From assembly GCF_020618475.1 (NCBI RefSeq), contig NZ_CP085335.1, forward strand, positions 806,001-870,000: 64,000 nt of DNA, written 5' to 3'. The notes below the pieces were generated by a model that was not told the DNA's origin, made no database searches, and was given only the letters and a program-made list of their open reading frames with translations. A program made the translations under genes and the position numbers. Of the stretch, positions 17,739 through 26,412 are shown in pieces. Every line of letters starts with the position of its first letter. The stretch's first letter is position 1. Origin of the DNA: Haladaptatus halobius. Its GTDB lineage: Archaea > Halobacteriota > Halobacteria > Halobacteriales > Haladaptataceae.

Positions 17739-19763
17739 ATGGCGGCAACAGCATTCGAACTGGCTCCGGTTATCGCACTCCTGCCGTTCGTATCGTTCCT
17801 GATTGCGCTGTTCGGCGGCGAGTTCGCCCGCAAAATGCTTCCGAAGGGCGGCGCGCTGCCGGGCATCGCCGCCACGGGCGGCTCACTCCTCCTGTCGCTG
17901 TGGGTGATGCTCACGGTGGCCGGCGGACAGAGCTACCATCAGAACATCGTGTGGGTCACGGGTCACGAAACCTTCAACCTGCACTTCGGCATCTTCCTCG
18001 ACCCGCTGTCGGCGATGATGCTCGTCATCGTCTCGCTGGTCGCGTTCCTCGTCCACATCTTCAGCCTGGGCTACATGAACGACGAGGGCGAGACCGGCCT
18101 GCCGCGCTACTACGCCGGTCTCGGCCTGTTCACCTTCAGCATGCTCGCGTTCGTCTTCTCGGACAACCTGCTGATGGCGTTCATGTTCTTCGAACTGGTG
18201 GGCCTGTGTTCGTACCTGCTCATCGGGTTTTGGTTCCGCAACCCCGGGCCTGCGAGCGCCGCGAAGAAGGCGTTCCTCGTCACCCGCTTCGGTGACTACT
18301 TCTTCCTCATCGGCGTGGTGGCAGTGTTCGCCACGTTCGGCACGGCGCAGTTCGCGGGCGACCACTCGTTCGTGCATGCGGCCGAGCAGGCGCTCGGCGA
18401 AGGCGGCGCCGGCGACGTGACCACCTTCTTCGGCCTCGGGCCGCAGGCGTGGTTCTCCGTCGTCGGCCTGCTCGTGTTGGGCGGCGTGGTCGGCAAATCC
18501 GCGCAGTTCCCGCTTCACACGTGGCTGCCGGACGCGATGGAAGGCCCGACGCCTGTCTCCGCGCTCATCCACGCGGCGACGATGGTCGCGGCGGGCGTCT
18601 ACCTCGTCGCGCGGATGTACGGCTTCTACGCCCTGCTCCCGCAGGTGCTCGCCATCATCGCGTTCATCGGCGGTTTCACCGCGCTGTTCGCGGCGACGAT
18701 GGGCGTCGTCAAGCGGGAGATAAAGCAGGTGCTCGCGTATTCCACCATTTCTCAGTACGGCTACATGATGCTCGGACTGGGCGCCGGCGGCTACGTCGCG
18801 GCGACCTTCCACCTGATGACCCACGCCTTCTTCAAGGCGCTCCTGTTCCTCGGAGCGGGGTCGGTTATCATCGCCATGCATCACAACGAGGATATGTGGG
18901 ACATGGGCGGTCTCAAGGAGAAGATGCCGGTCACCTACTGGACGTTCCTCTCCGGGTCGCTCGCGCTCGCGGGCATTGTTCCGTTCGCCGGCTTCTGGTC
19001 GAAAGACGAGGTGCTCTACGAGGCGCTCATCCACGGGATGGGGAACCCGATTCTGCTCGCCGCCTACGCGATGGGACTGCTCGCGGTGTTCTTCACCGGC
19101 TTCTACACCTTCCGGATGGTCTTCCTGACCTTCCACGGCGAGCCGCGCACCGACACGGCGCGCGACCCGCACGGCGTCGGCTGGAACGTCAAGTTCCCGC
19201 TCGTCGTGCTCGGCGTCCTCGCGGCGACGGCCGGTCTCGTCAACATGACGCCGGTCGCCGAACTGACGGGGGCGCACATCGAGTACCTCCACACGTGGCT
19301 CAACGGCCCGGTCGAGGCGACCGGCGCGCACCACTACGAGGAACTCGTCGCGGGCGCCTACGGCGAACCAGGACAAATCTCGCCGCTGATCCCCGGCGCG
19401 ATGTCGCTCGCCCTTGCCCTCGCGGGCGCGGGACTCGCGTGGACGCTCTACAACGTCCCCGAGCCCGTCGAGCACACCGACAAGCTGGGCGGCGCGAAGA
19501 CGCTCCTGTTCAACAACTACTACCAGGACGAGTATCAGGTCTGGCTCGCGAGCGGCCTCACGCTCCCGCTCGCGCGAGCGGCGGACAAGTTCGACGCGGG
19601 CGTCATCGACGGCGTCGTCAACGGCGTCTCCAGCGTGAGCCTGTTCGGCGGTAACCGCGTGAAACGGATTCAGAGCGGTATCGTGACGAACTACGCGCTC
19701 ATGCTGGCGCTCGGCTTCGTCGTCCTGCTCCTCGTCATCGGCTTCACGGGAGGTTGGTTCTAG
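17739..19763 (+). CDS. nuoL: complex I subunit L (antiporter-like)
   Basis: 674 residues and about 16 helices. The Mrp-type antiporter core has 'FELVGLCSYLLIGFWF' (Glu of helix 5), 'LHTWLPDAMEGPTPVSALIH' and 'KREIKQVLAYSTISQYGYM' (helix 8 Lys). The C-terminal lateral-helix region follows 'LGGAKTLLFNNYYQDEYQ'. Distal proton pump of the membrane arm; abuts nuoM directly. Confidence 0.95.
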   Translation: MAATAFELAPVIALLPFVSFLIALFGGEFARKMLPKGGALPGIAATGGSLLLSLWVMLTVAGGQSYHQNIVWVTGHETFNLHFGIFLDPLSAMMLVIVSLVAFLVHIFSLGYMNDEGETGLPRYYAGLGLFTFSMLAFVFSDNLLMAFMFFELVGLCSYLLIGFWFRNPGPASAAKKAFLVTRFGDYFFLIGVVAVFATFGTAQFAGDHSFVHAAEQALGEGGAGDVTTFFGLGPQAWFSVVGLLVLGGVVGKSAQFPLHTWLPDAMEGPTPVSALIHAATMVAAGVYLVARMYGFYALLPQVLAIIAFIGGFTALFAATMGVVKREIKQVLAYSTISQYGYMMLGLGAGGYVAATFHLMTHAFFKALLFLGAGSVIIAMHHNEDMWDMGGLKEKMPVTYWTFLSGSLALAGIVPFAGFWSKDEVLYEALIHGMGNPILLAAYAMGLLAVFFTGFYTFRMVFLTFHGEPRTDTARDPHGVGWNVKFPLVVLGVLAATAGLVNMTPVAELTGAHIEYLHTWLNGPVEATGAHHYEELVAGAYGEPGQISPLIPGAMSLALALAGAGLAWTLYNVPEPVEHTDKLGGAKTLLFNNYYQDEYQVWLASGLTLPLARAADKFDAGVIDGVVNGVSSVSLFGGNRVKRIQSGIVTNYALMLALGFVVLLLVIGFTGGWF

Positions 19764-21326
19764 ATGATGATTGAAGCACTCATCGCGGTTTCACTGCTCA
19801 GCGCGTTCGCGGTGTTCCTCGCGCCCGACAAGGTCGCAGGAAAGCTGGCGTTCGTGCTGAGTCTGCTCCCGCTCGGCGGGAGCCTCTGGATGTACAGCGT
19901 CTTCGAAGAGACGGGTGCGAGCGGAAACGCCCTCTTGGGTGGCACCCTCGCCTTCGAAGAAACGTTCCAATGGGTCGCACTCGGCCCGTACACCTTAAAC
20001 TGGCACGTCGGCCTGGACGGCATCAGCATGCCGCTTCTGGTACTCACGACGGTGCTCACGCCCCTCGCAATCTTGGCGGCGTGGACACCGATCGACACGC
20101 GCCAGAGCCAATTCTACGGCTTGATGTTGTTCATGGAGACGAGCCTCCTCGGCGTCTTCTCGGCGCTTGACTTCTTCGTCTGGTTCGTCTTCTGGGAGAT
20201 GGTGCTGGTACCGATGTACTTCCTCATCGGCGTCTGGGGCGGACCGCGCCGCAAGTACGCGGCGATCAAGTTCTTCGTCTACACGAACGTCGCCTCGCTG
20301 GTGATGTTCATCGGCTTCATCGCCCTCGTCTTCGGACTGGGCGACTCGGTGAACACGCTGGATCTACCCGCCATCGCACTGGCGTTGAACGACGGCCAGC
20401 TCGGCGGACTCGGCGCGGTGGACGCGAACACCCTGAAGGTCGTCGCGTTCTTCGCCATGTTCGCCGGATTCGGCGTGAAGGTGCCTATCGTCCCGTTCCA
20501 CACGTGGCTGCCGGACGCCCACGTCGAGGCACCGACGCCGGTGTCCATCATGCTGGCGGGCGTCCTGCTGAAGATGGGGACGTACGCACTCTTGCGGTTC
20601 AACTTCACGATGCTCCCCGGCGTGGCGAAGGATTACGCACTCCTCATCGCCGTCGTGGCGGTCGTGAGCGTCATCTACGGCGCGATGCTCGCGCTGGCGC
20701 AGTCCGACCTCAAACGCATCGTCGCGTACTCCTCGGTGTCGTCGATGGGGTACGTCATCCTCGGACTCGTCGCGTTCACGATGTACGGTATCGGCGGCGC
20801 GACGTTCCAGATGATCGCGCACGGTCTCATCTCGGGTCTGATGTTCATGGCGGTCGGCGTCATCTACAACACGACCCACACTCGGATGGTCTCCGACATG
20901 TCCGGGCTTGCGAACAAGATGCCCATCACGGTCGCGGTGTTCGTGGCGGGCGCGTTCGGCTACATGGGGCTCCCCCTGATGGCCGGGTTCGCGGCGGAGT
21001 TCTTCATCTTCGTCGGCGCGTTCGAATCAACCGTGCTCGCCGGCACCGCGCTGGGAACCCACGGTCTCGCGCTGTTCACGGCTGCGGCGATGTTCGGTAT
21101 CGTCATCGTCGCGGGCTACCTGCTCTTCGCCATGCAGCGCACCCTGTTCGGTTCGTTCGACCTCGAAACGGACTACGAGGTCGGTCGCGCCGCGTTCCAC
21201 GACGTGGCACCCCTCGTGGTGCTCATTCTGCTCGTCATCCTGCTCGGCGTCCAGCCGGACATCTTCTACACGATGATCCAGGACGCCGTGGGTGAGATGG
21301 ACCTCATCGCGGGAGGTGGTCACTGA
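19764..21326 (+). CDS. nuoM: complex I subunit M (antiporter-like)
   Basis: 520 residues and about 14 helices. Signature blocks are 'FFVWFVFWEMVLVPMYFLIG' (helix 5 Glu), 'PFHTWLPDAHVEAPTPVSIM' and 'QSDLKRIVAYSSVSSMGYVI'. Pumping subunit between L and N. Starts on the base after the nuoL stop; its TGA shares one base with the nuoN ATG. Confidence 0.95.
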   Translation: MMIEALIAVSLLSAFAVFLAPDKVAGKLAFVLSLLPLGGSLWMYSVFEETGASGNALLGGTLAFEETFQWVALGPYTLNWHVGLDGISMPLLVLTTVLTPLAILAAWTPIDTRQSQFYGLMLFMETSLLGVFSALDFFVWFVFWEMVLVPMYFLIGVWGGPRRKYAAIKFFVYTNVASLVMFIGFIALVFGLGDSVNTLDLPAIALALNDGQLGGLGAVDANTLKVVAFFAMFAGFGVKVPIVPFHTWLPDAHVEAPTPVSIMLAGVLLKMGTYALLRFNFTMLPGVAKDYALLIAVVAVVSVIYGAMLALAQSDLKRIVAYSSVSSMGYVILGLVAFTMYGIGGATFQMIAHGLISGLMFMAVGVIYNTTHTRMVSDMSGLANKMPITVAVFVAGAFGYMGLPLMAGFAAEFFIFVGAFESTVLAGTALGTHGLALFTAAAMFGIVIVAGYLLFAMQRTLFGSFDLETDYEVGRAAFHDVAPLVVLILLVILLGVQPDIFYTMIQDAVGEMDLIAGGGH

Positions 21327-22822
21327 TGGCACAAGCGCTCGGATGGCCGACGTGGTCCGCGATGGCTCCCGCCATCGTCCTCGGACTAACGGCGCTCCTG
21401 CTGTTGGTCGTGGACAGCATCCGACCCGACTCGACGAACCGCCCGCTCCTCGCGGGCATCTCGACCGCTGGGGCGCTCGTCGCCGGCGGTCTCGCGGCGT
21501 GGTTCATCGTCGCCGGAACGGGCGAGAACCCGATTTCGCTGTACGACGGCGCGCTGGTCGTGGATACGATGAGCCTCTTCTTCGCGCTCATCTTCGCCAG
21601 CGTCACCGCGCTGGTGTGCGTGGCGAGCTACGACTACCTGAAAGGCCACGCCTATCAGGCGGAGTACTACACGCTGGTAATATTCGCGGCGACGGGGATG
21701 ACGCTGATGGCGAGCGCGAACAGCCTCGCCACGGTGTTCGTCAGCATTGAGCTGTCGAGTCTCCCGTCGTTCGCGCTGGTCGCCTTCCTGAAGAAGAACC
21801 GCGGGAGCGTCGAGGCGGGACTCAAGTACTTCCTCATCGGCGCGCTCTCGTCGGCCATCTTCGCCTACGGAATCAGCCTCGTCTACGCCGTCACCGGCCA
21901 CCTGCAGTTGGATCTGGTCGCGGCCAACCTCGGCGGGGCCGACCTCGCGAGCGTGCTCGGCGTCGGCGTGCTGATGGTGCTCGGCGGCTTCGCGTTCAAG
22001 ACCGCGAGCGTCCCGTTCCACTTCTGGGCACCCGAGGCGTACGAGGGCGCACCCGCGCCCATCTCGGCGTTCCTCTCGTCGGCCTCGAAGGCCGCCGGAT
22101 TCGCCGTCGCGTTCCGCGTGTTCACCACCGCGTTCCCAATCGCCGATGTGGCGAGCACTTTGGACTGGGTGCTGGCGTTCCAGATCCTCGCCGTCGTCAC
22201 GATGACGCTCGGCAACTTCGCCGCCGCGACCCAGGACACGGTCAAGCGCATGCTCGCGTACTCCTCCATCGGACACGCGGGCTACGCGCTCATCGGACTG
22301 GCCGCCCTCACCGTCGACGGCGGTGCGACGAACGACTTCGTCATGGGCGGCGCGATGATGCACCTGCTCGTCTACGGCTTCATGAACACGGGTGCGTTCC
22401 TGTTCATCGCGCTGGTCGAGTACTGGGACGTCGGTCGGACGTTCGAGGACTACAACGGACTGGCGACGAGAGCGCCGATGGCGTGCGTCGCCATGACCGC
22501 GTTCATGTTCAGCCTCGCGGGACTCCCGCCGTTTGCGGGCTTCTTCAGCAAGTACGTCCTGTTCGCCGGCGCGGTGCGGGCCGGCTTCTGGTGGCTCGCC
22601 GCCGTCGGTGCCATCAACAGCGCGCTGTCGCTGTACTACTACAGCCGCGTCGTCAAGGCGATGTGGATAGAGGAGCCGACGGGCGAGTTCAACATCCGGA
22701 GCACGCCCACCGGCCTCTACGTCGCGGTGCTCGTCGCTGCTGTTGCGACGGTGCTCCTGCTTCCGGCGTTTGGCCTGGTGGCCGACACGGCCATCAACGC
22801 CGCCGCGACGCTGTTCGCCTGA
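21326..22822 (+). CDS. nuoN: complex I subunit N (antiporter-like)
   Basis: 498 residues and about 14 helices with 'FVSIELSSLPSFALVAFLKK', 'PFHFWAPEAYEGAPAPISAF' and 'QDTVKRMLAYSSIGHAGYAL', the NuoN version of the antiporter motifs. Last gene of the operon; a hairpin followed by six T residues lies 12-42 bases after the stop. Confidence 0.95.
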   Translation: MAQALGWPTWSAMAPAIVLGLTALLLLVVDSIRPDSTNRPLLAGISTAGALVAGGLAAWFIVAGTGENPISLYDGALVVDTMSLFFALIFASVTALVCVASYDYLKGHAYQAEYYTLVIFAATGMTLMASANSLATVFVSIELSSLPSFALVAFLKKNRGSVEAGLKYFLIGALSSAIFAYGISLVYAVTGHLQLDLVAANLGGADLASVLGVGVLMVLGGFAFKTASVPFHFWAPEAYEGAPAPISAFLSSASKAAGFAVAFRVFTTAFPIADVASTLDWVLAFQILAVVTMTLGNFAAATQDTVKRMLAYSSIGHAGYALIGLAALTVDGGATNDFVMGGAMMHLLVYGFMNTGAFLFIALVEYWDVGRTFEDYNGLATRAPMACVAMTAFMFSLAGLPPFAGFFSKYVLFAGAVRAGFWWLAAVGAINSALSLYYYSRVVKAMWIEEPTGEFNIRSTPTGLYVAVLVAAVATVLLLPAFGLVADTAINAAATLFA

Positions 22823-22833
22823 GACGACCGCAC

Positions 22834-22864
22834 GAAGCGTCGTTCGCTTCAACGTCGATTTTTT
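22834..22864 (+). terminator. nuo operon terminator
   Basis: GAAGCG (22834-22839), loop TCGTT, CGCTTC (22845-22850), then T6 at 22859-22864. Hairpin plus T-run directly after the last nuo gene; archaeal termination depends mainly on the T-run. Confidence 0.6.
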
Positions 22865-23061
22865 AGCGTCTGACTGCGAGCGGCAGCGATCGACGTATCT
22901 CACTCTCCCCGACCGCACGGTTTTCCAACCGACCCCCGACGATGCTCGGTACCGTTTCCACCGCCGCACTCGTTTTCGGATTCGACCCGGCGCGCGCTCG
23001 AAATCGCGCGTAGAAGGATCCCCAACAGGTTTTAGGTCTCCGGACAGCAATCGGTGGTAGA

Positions 23062-24546
23062 ATGGTTTCGCGGCTCATGCTCGGCTGTGGTTCCGTCGGG
23101 CATGCAATCGTCGAGGCGGTGGCGGAACGCCCCGGAAACATCGTCGTCGTGGACGATAGCGAGAGCCGCGTCGAAACGCTCCGCACCGAAGGCGTCTCGG
23201 CGACCCGCGGCGACCCCACCGACCCCGACGTCATCGCCGAGCGCCCGCTCGTGGACGTGGCGTTCGTCGCGGGAGACGACCCTGAACGGAACCGACGGGC
23301 GGCGAGAGCACTTCGACAGGAGTACCCGAACGCCTATCTCGTCGCTTACACGGGCGACCGGCCGTCCCTCGAGGCGCGCGACGAACTAGCCGACCTCGCC
23401 GACAAACTGATTGACCCCGGCGAGGCCATCGTCGAGCGCCTGCTGTCGATGACCAGCGAGGACGCGGCGTTCAGAACTCACGAACTTCAGCGCGTGCTCC
23501 GCGATATCGACGGGAAACTCGGCATCTTCATGCACGACAATCCTGACCCTGACGCCATCGCCAGCGCGGTCGCACTGGCAGAGATCGCGGAGGCGGTCGG
23601 CACCGAGGCCGAGACGTGCTACTACGGGGCCATCTCCCATCAGGAGAACCGGGCGTTCGTCAACCTCCTCGATCTGACCCTCCGCAATCTCGACCCCGAC
23701 GACGACCTCTCGGAGTTCGCCGGCATCGCGCTCGTCGATCACTCCAGTCCGAGCGTCAACGACCAACTACCCGAAGACACGCCGGTCGACATGGTCATCG
23801 ACCACCACCCGCCGAACCATCCGGTCGAGGCGGGGTTCGTAGACCTCCGCAGCGGCGTCGGCGCGACGAGTTCCCTGCTCGCCGACCACCTCGAACACCT
23901 CGGAGGCGACCCCGACGAGCGGGTCGCAACCGGTTTGCTGTACGGCATCCGCGTCGACACGAAGAACTTCACGCGCGAGGTGTCCGAGGCCGATTTCGAG
24001 GCGGCGGCGTTCCTGCTCCCCCACGCCGACACCGACATCTTGGAGCGCGTCGAGAGCCCGTCCATCAGCCCCGAAACGTTCGAAACCATCGCCCGCGCGA
24101 TTCGGAATCGAGAGCTCGACGGTACGGTGCTGGCGAGTTGCGTCGGCTCGCTCTCCGACCGCGACGCCTTGGCGCAGGCCGCGGACCGCCTGCTCGACAT
24201 GGAGGGCGTCAATGTCACGCTCGTCTTCGGATTCACGGACGGAGTCGTGTACATCTCCGCGCGCGCCCGCGGCACCGACATCGACCTCGGCGAGACCATG
24301 CGGGCCGCCTTCGGACAGATCGGCAGTGCGGGCGGGCATGCCGACATGGCCGGCGCGCAGATTCCGCTCGGCCTGCTCGGCGAGGTCGAGGAGGAAGAGG
24401 AGGTATCGCTCACCACCATCGTCAGCGAGATTGTCATCGACCGCTTCTTCGAGACGGTTCGTTCCCGCCCCGACGTCGACGAGTACGGCTCCGGCCGCGA
24501 ACGGGTCGCCTCCTTCGACATCAAACTCGCGGAAAGCGACGAGTAG
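23062..24546 (+). CDS. TrkA-N / DHH-DHHA1 phosphoesterase fusion
   Basis: 494 residues. The N-terminus (1-140) is an NAD-binding RCK/TrkA-N-like Rossmann domain ('LMLGCGSVGHAIVEAV', acidic 'IVVVDDSESR'). Residues 150-490 are a DHH phosphoesterase with 'FMHDNPDPDAIASA', 'IALVDHSSPS', 'MVIDHHPPNHP' and a DHHA1 end containing 'GSAGGHADMAGAQIPLG'. Enzymes of this group cleave nano-RNA or cyclic dinucleotide products; fusion to a nucleotide-sensing domain suggests allosteric control. A TATA-like GGTTTTAGG (23029-23037) implies a leaderless start. Confidence 0.85.
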   Translation: MVSRLMLGCGSVGHAIVEAVAERPGNIVVVDDSESRVETLRTEGVSATRGDPTDPDVIAERPLVDVAFVAGDDPERNRRAARALRQEYPNAYLVAYTGDRPSLEARDELADLADKLIDPGEAIVERLLSMTSEDAAFRTHELQRVLRDIDGKLGIFMHDNPDPDAIASAVALAEIAEAVGTEAETCYYGAISHQENRAFVNLLDLTLRNLDPDDDLSEFAGIALVDHSSPSVNDQLPEDTPVDMVIDHHPPNHPVEAGFVDLRSGVGATSSLLADHLEHLGGDPDERVATGLLYGIRVDTKNFTREVSEADFEAAAFLLPHADTDILERVESPSISPETFETIARAIRNRELDGTVLASCVGSLSDRDALAQAADRLLDMEGVNVTLVFGFTDGVVYISARARGTDIDLGETMRAAFGQIGSAGGHADMAGAQIPLGLLGEVEEEEEVSLTTIVSEIVIDRFFETVRSRPDVDEYGSGRERVASFDIKLAESDE

Positions 24547-24587
24547 CGGTCGGGAAGTTTTTTGTCCGATAGCGCGTGCATACCTGC

Positions 24588-25442
24588 ATGGACGAGGCCG
24601 AGGAGGAAGACCGTCGCCGCACGTCACCCGACGTTCGAACCCTCTCCGACGGCGGAACGGAGGGTATCAAACCGAAGGTCAAAGAGTACATGACCCGCGA
24701 CGTGGCGACCGTCTCTCCCGACGCGACCGTCGAAGAGGTCGCCCGGCGCATCGCAGAGAGCGACGGACACAATGGATTCCCGGTGTGCGACGGGCGGCGC
24801 GTCGAGGGGTTTGTGAGTGCGCGCGACCTGCTGCTGGCGGACGACCGGGAGCCGATATTCAAGGTGATGAGCCAGGAACTCATCGTCGCCCATCCCGACC
24901 TCGACGTGAACGACGCGGCGCGCGTCATCCTCCGGTCGGGCATCCAGAAGCTTCCCGTGGTGGACGACGCGGGCAATCTCGTCGGCATCATCAGCAACAC
25001 GGACGTCATCCGCAGTCAGATAGAGCGCGTCACGCCCGAGAAGGTTGGGAAGCTGATGCGCACCCTCGAATCAATCCACGACACCGAGGTGTCCCAGAAG
25101 CGGCGGAAGGTGCGCCTCGACGACCTCGTGCCGACGCAGTCGAAGGTCTACGCCGACGAACTGGAGGGTCGCGTGTACGAGATGGAGCGCGGGCTGGCGG
25201 AACCCCTCGTCGTCATCGAGAACGGACGGACGCTCCTGCTGGCGGACGGGCACCACCGGGCGAAAGCCGCCGACAGACTCGATATCGGGGAAATGGACGC
25301 CTACGTCATCGTCACTGACCACCGGGTCGAACTCGGAATGGCCGAGACGGCGCGCAAGGAAGGACTGGAGACCATCGACGACATCCAAGTGGTCGATTAC
25401 GCCCGCCACCCGCTCGTGGAGACGACGAAGCGGTTGCAGTAG
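24588..25442 (+). CDS. CBS-pair protein with C-terminal ParB-like domain
   Basis: 284 residues. Two CBS motifs (about 25-80 'YMTRDVATVSPDATVEEVAR' and 85-140 'VMSQELIVAHPDLDVNDAAR'), a family that binds adenosyl ligands. They are followed by a ParB/sulfiredoxin-like nuclease-fold part with 'LLLADGHHRAKAADRL'. ATG 24588 is preferred over GTG 24576 because a TATA-like run (near 24556-24563) sits 28 bases before it. It follows the DHH gene after 41 bases but appears to have its own promoter. Function unknown; regulatory or ATP-sensing role inferred. Confidence 0.75.
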   Translation: MDEAEEEDRRRTSPDVRTLSDGGTEGIKPKVKEYMTRDVATVSPDATVEEVARRIAESDGHNGFPVCDGRRVEGFVSARDLLLADDREPIFKVMSQELIVAHPDLDVNDAARVILRSGIQKLPVVDDAGNLVGIISNTDVIRSQIERVTPEKVGKLMRTLESIHDTEVSQKRRKVRLDDLVPTQSKVYADELEGRVYEMERGLAEPLVVIENGRTLLLADGHHRAKAADRLDIGEMDAYVIVTDHRVELGMAETARKEGLETIDDIQVVDYARHPLVETTKRLQ

Positions 25443-25815
25443 CTACTCGATCGTTTACCACGGTTAGATTCTCTCGAGCGTCAGCGTCGGCGCGTCTCGT
25501 CGCCGAACAGCGCGAACGCCTCGGAAGGTGAGAGTGAAACGGAATCGTCGCCTGCCACGTCCGACGATTTACATCTTCGTCTCACAACGTTTTCGTATCA
25601 ATCTCCAGACTGAACGTCGATTCCGGAAACCATTATACTCCTTACACGACTGGTACGACCTTGCACGCTGAACTCAGTCGACCGAGTTCGAAAACCACCG
25701 ACGAGACGACGAGCGCGCGCGAAACCGTCGTCCGCGTCAAGAACCTCATCGTAGTTGTTCCGCACGCGGGCGTACCGACTCACGGTCGACGGGTCGGTGC
25801 CCGACGCGACGCACG
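25443..25815. other. gap with possible helix-turn-helix gene fragment (minus)
   Basis: No intact gene is evident. On the minus strand one frame open upstream of 25783 and ending at 25598 reads 'SGTDPSTVSRYARVRNNYDE', which resembles a helix-turn-helix recognition region. It has no credible start and would overlap the plus-strand small ORF at 25816. It is best treated as a possible degraded regulator remnant; the rest of the gap shows nothing. Confidence 0.2.
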
Positions 25816-25965
25816 ATGTCAGACGGCGTCCGTCTCTTGGAGTTCCCGGCGGAGAGTCTCGCGATCTTACTCCTGACGGCAGTGGGATACGTCGCTCTCA
25901 GATACCTCTTTTTCGACCGGGCACAACGCCGCGCCCGCCGGAACGGCGTCCTTGGCCACTACTGA
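25816..25965 (+). CDS. 49-residue putative membrane protein, possibly frameshifted
   Basis: The ATG at 25816 encodes a short acidic start, one hydrophobic helix ('LAILLLTAVGYVALRYLFF') and a basic tail, ending at TGA 25963-25965. Just past the stop, in the next frame, the sequence reads 'PLLTALGYLFDRRGEP', which resembles the first helix end and could be its continuation if one C was lost near 25955. Convergent with the small membrane gene at 26016. No family recognised. Confidence 0.35.
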   Translation: MSDGVRLLEFPAESLAILLLTAVGYVALRYLFFDRAQRRARRNGVLGHY

Positions 25966-26015
25966 CGGCGCTGGGGTACCTGTTCGACCGACGGGGCGAA
26001 CCGCTACCACCGTCT

Positions 26016-26282
26016 CTACCACCACTTCCACTTTCCACGAACTTCGGCACTGCCGCCGTAGGTGTACGGATTGCTCAGCGTGTGCCGAACCATCAGCCCG
26101 ACGCCGAGCGCGAGGATAGCCACTCCGAAGTTCGCTATCAACGCGACGGCGTACGCGCCGGTCGGGGCGGACGACCAGAAGAGAAGTTCGACGAGGATTC
26201 GAATCCCGTTGAGTCCGGTGACGACGCCGAGGGCGAGCGACGCGTAGCAGAAGACGACGAAAAATTTCGAGTCTGCGGTCAT
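26016..26282 (-). CDS. 88-residue two-helix membrane protein
   Basis: ATG at 26282 begins 'MTADSKFFVVFCYASLALGV'; a second helix covers about 38-60 ('AVALIANFGVAILALGVGLM'). The tail is short, Gly/Trp/Lys-rich. Upstream in-frame codons to 26414 lie in the mutase promoter and are excluded. Function unknown. Confidence 0.6.
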   Translation of the reverse strand: MTADSKFFVVFCYASLALGVVTGLNGIRILVELLFWSSAPTGAYAVALIANFGVAILALGVGLMVRHTLSNPYTYGGSAEVRGKWKWW

Positions 26283-26412
26283 CGTTCTCGAACTCCGTCG
26301 TCCCGAGTAAATCTCTTGTGGTGGCGAACGCCGCGAATTCGAGTCGAAACGCGATTCAACCTCGAAATCTTCCACCGAATCCTTAATGGATTCCCCGGCA
26401 GAAATTACGAAC

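Noticed and set aside
17883-19475. 530-codon minus-strand frame opposite nuoL
   Set aside because: Typical GC-rich antisense open frame with runs of Glu/Arg/His; no start signal and no domain.
21386-23050. 554-codon minus-strand frame opposite nuoN
   Set aside because: Antisense shadow of nuoN extending into the terminator region; composition nonsensical.
24588-25442. ParB plasmid-partition gene or replication origin
   Set aside because: The ParB-like motif is attached to CBS domains with no parA, centromere repeats or Orc1/Cdc6 gene nearby; a partition role is not supported.
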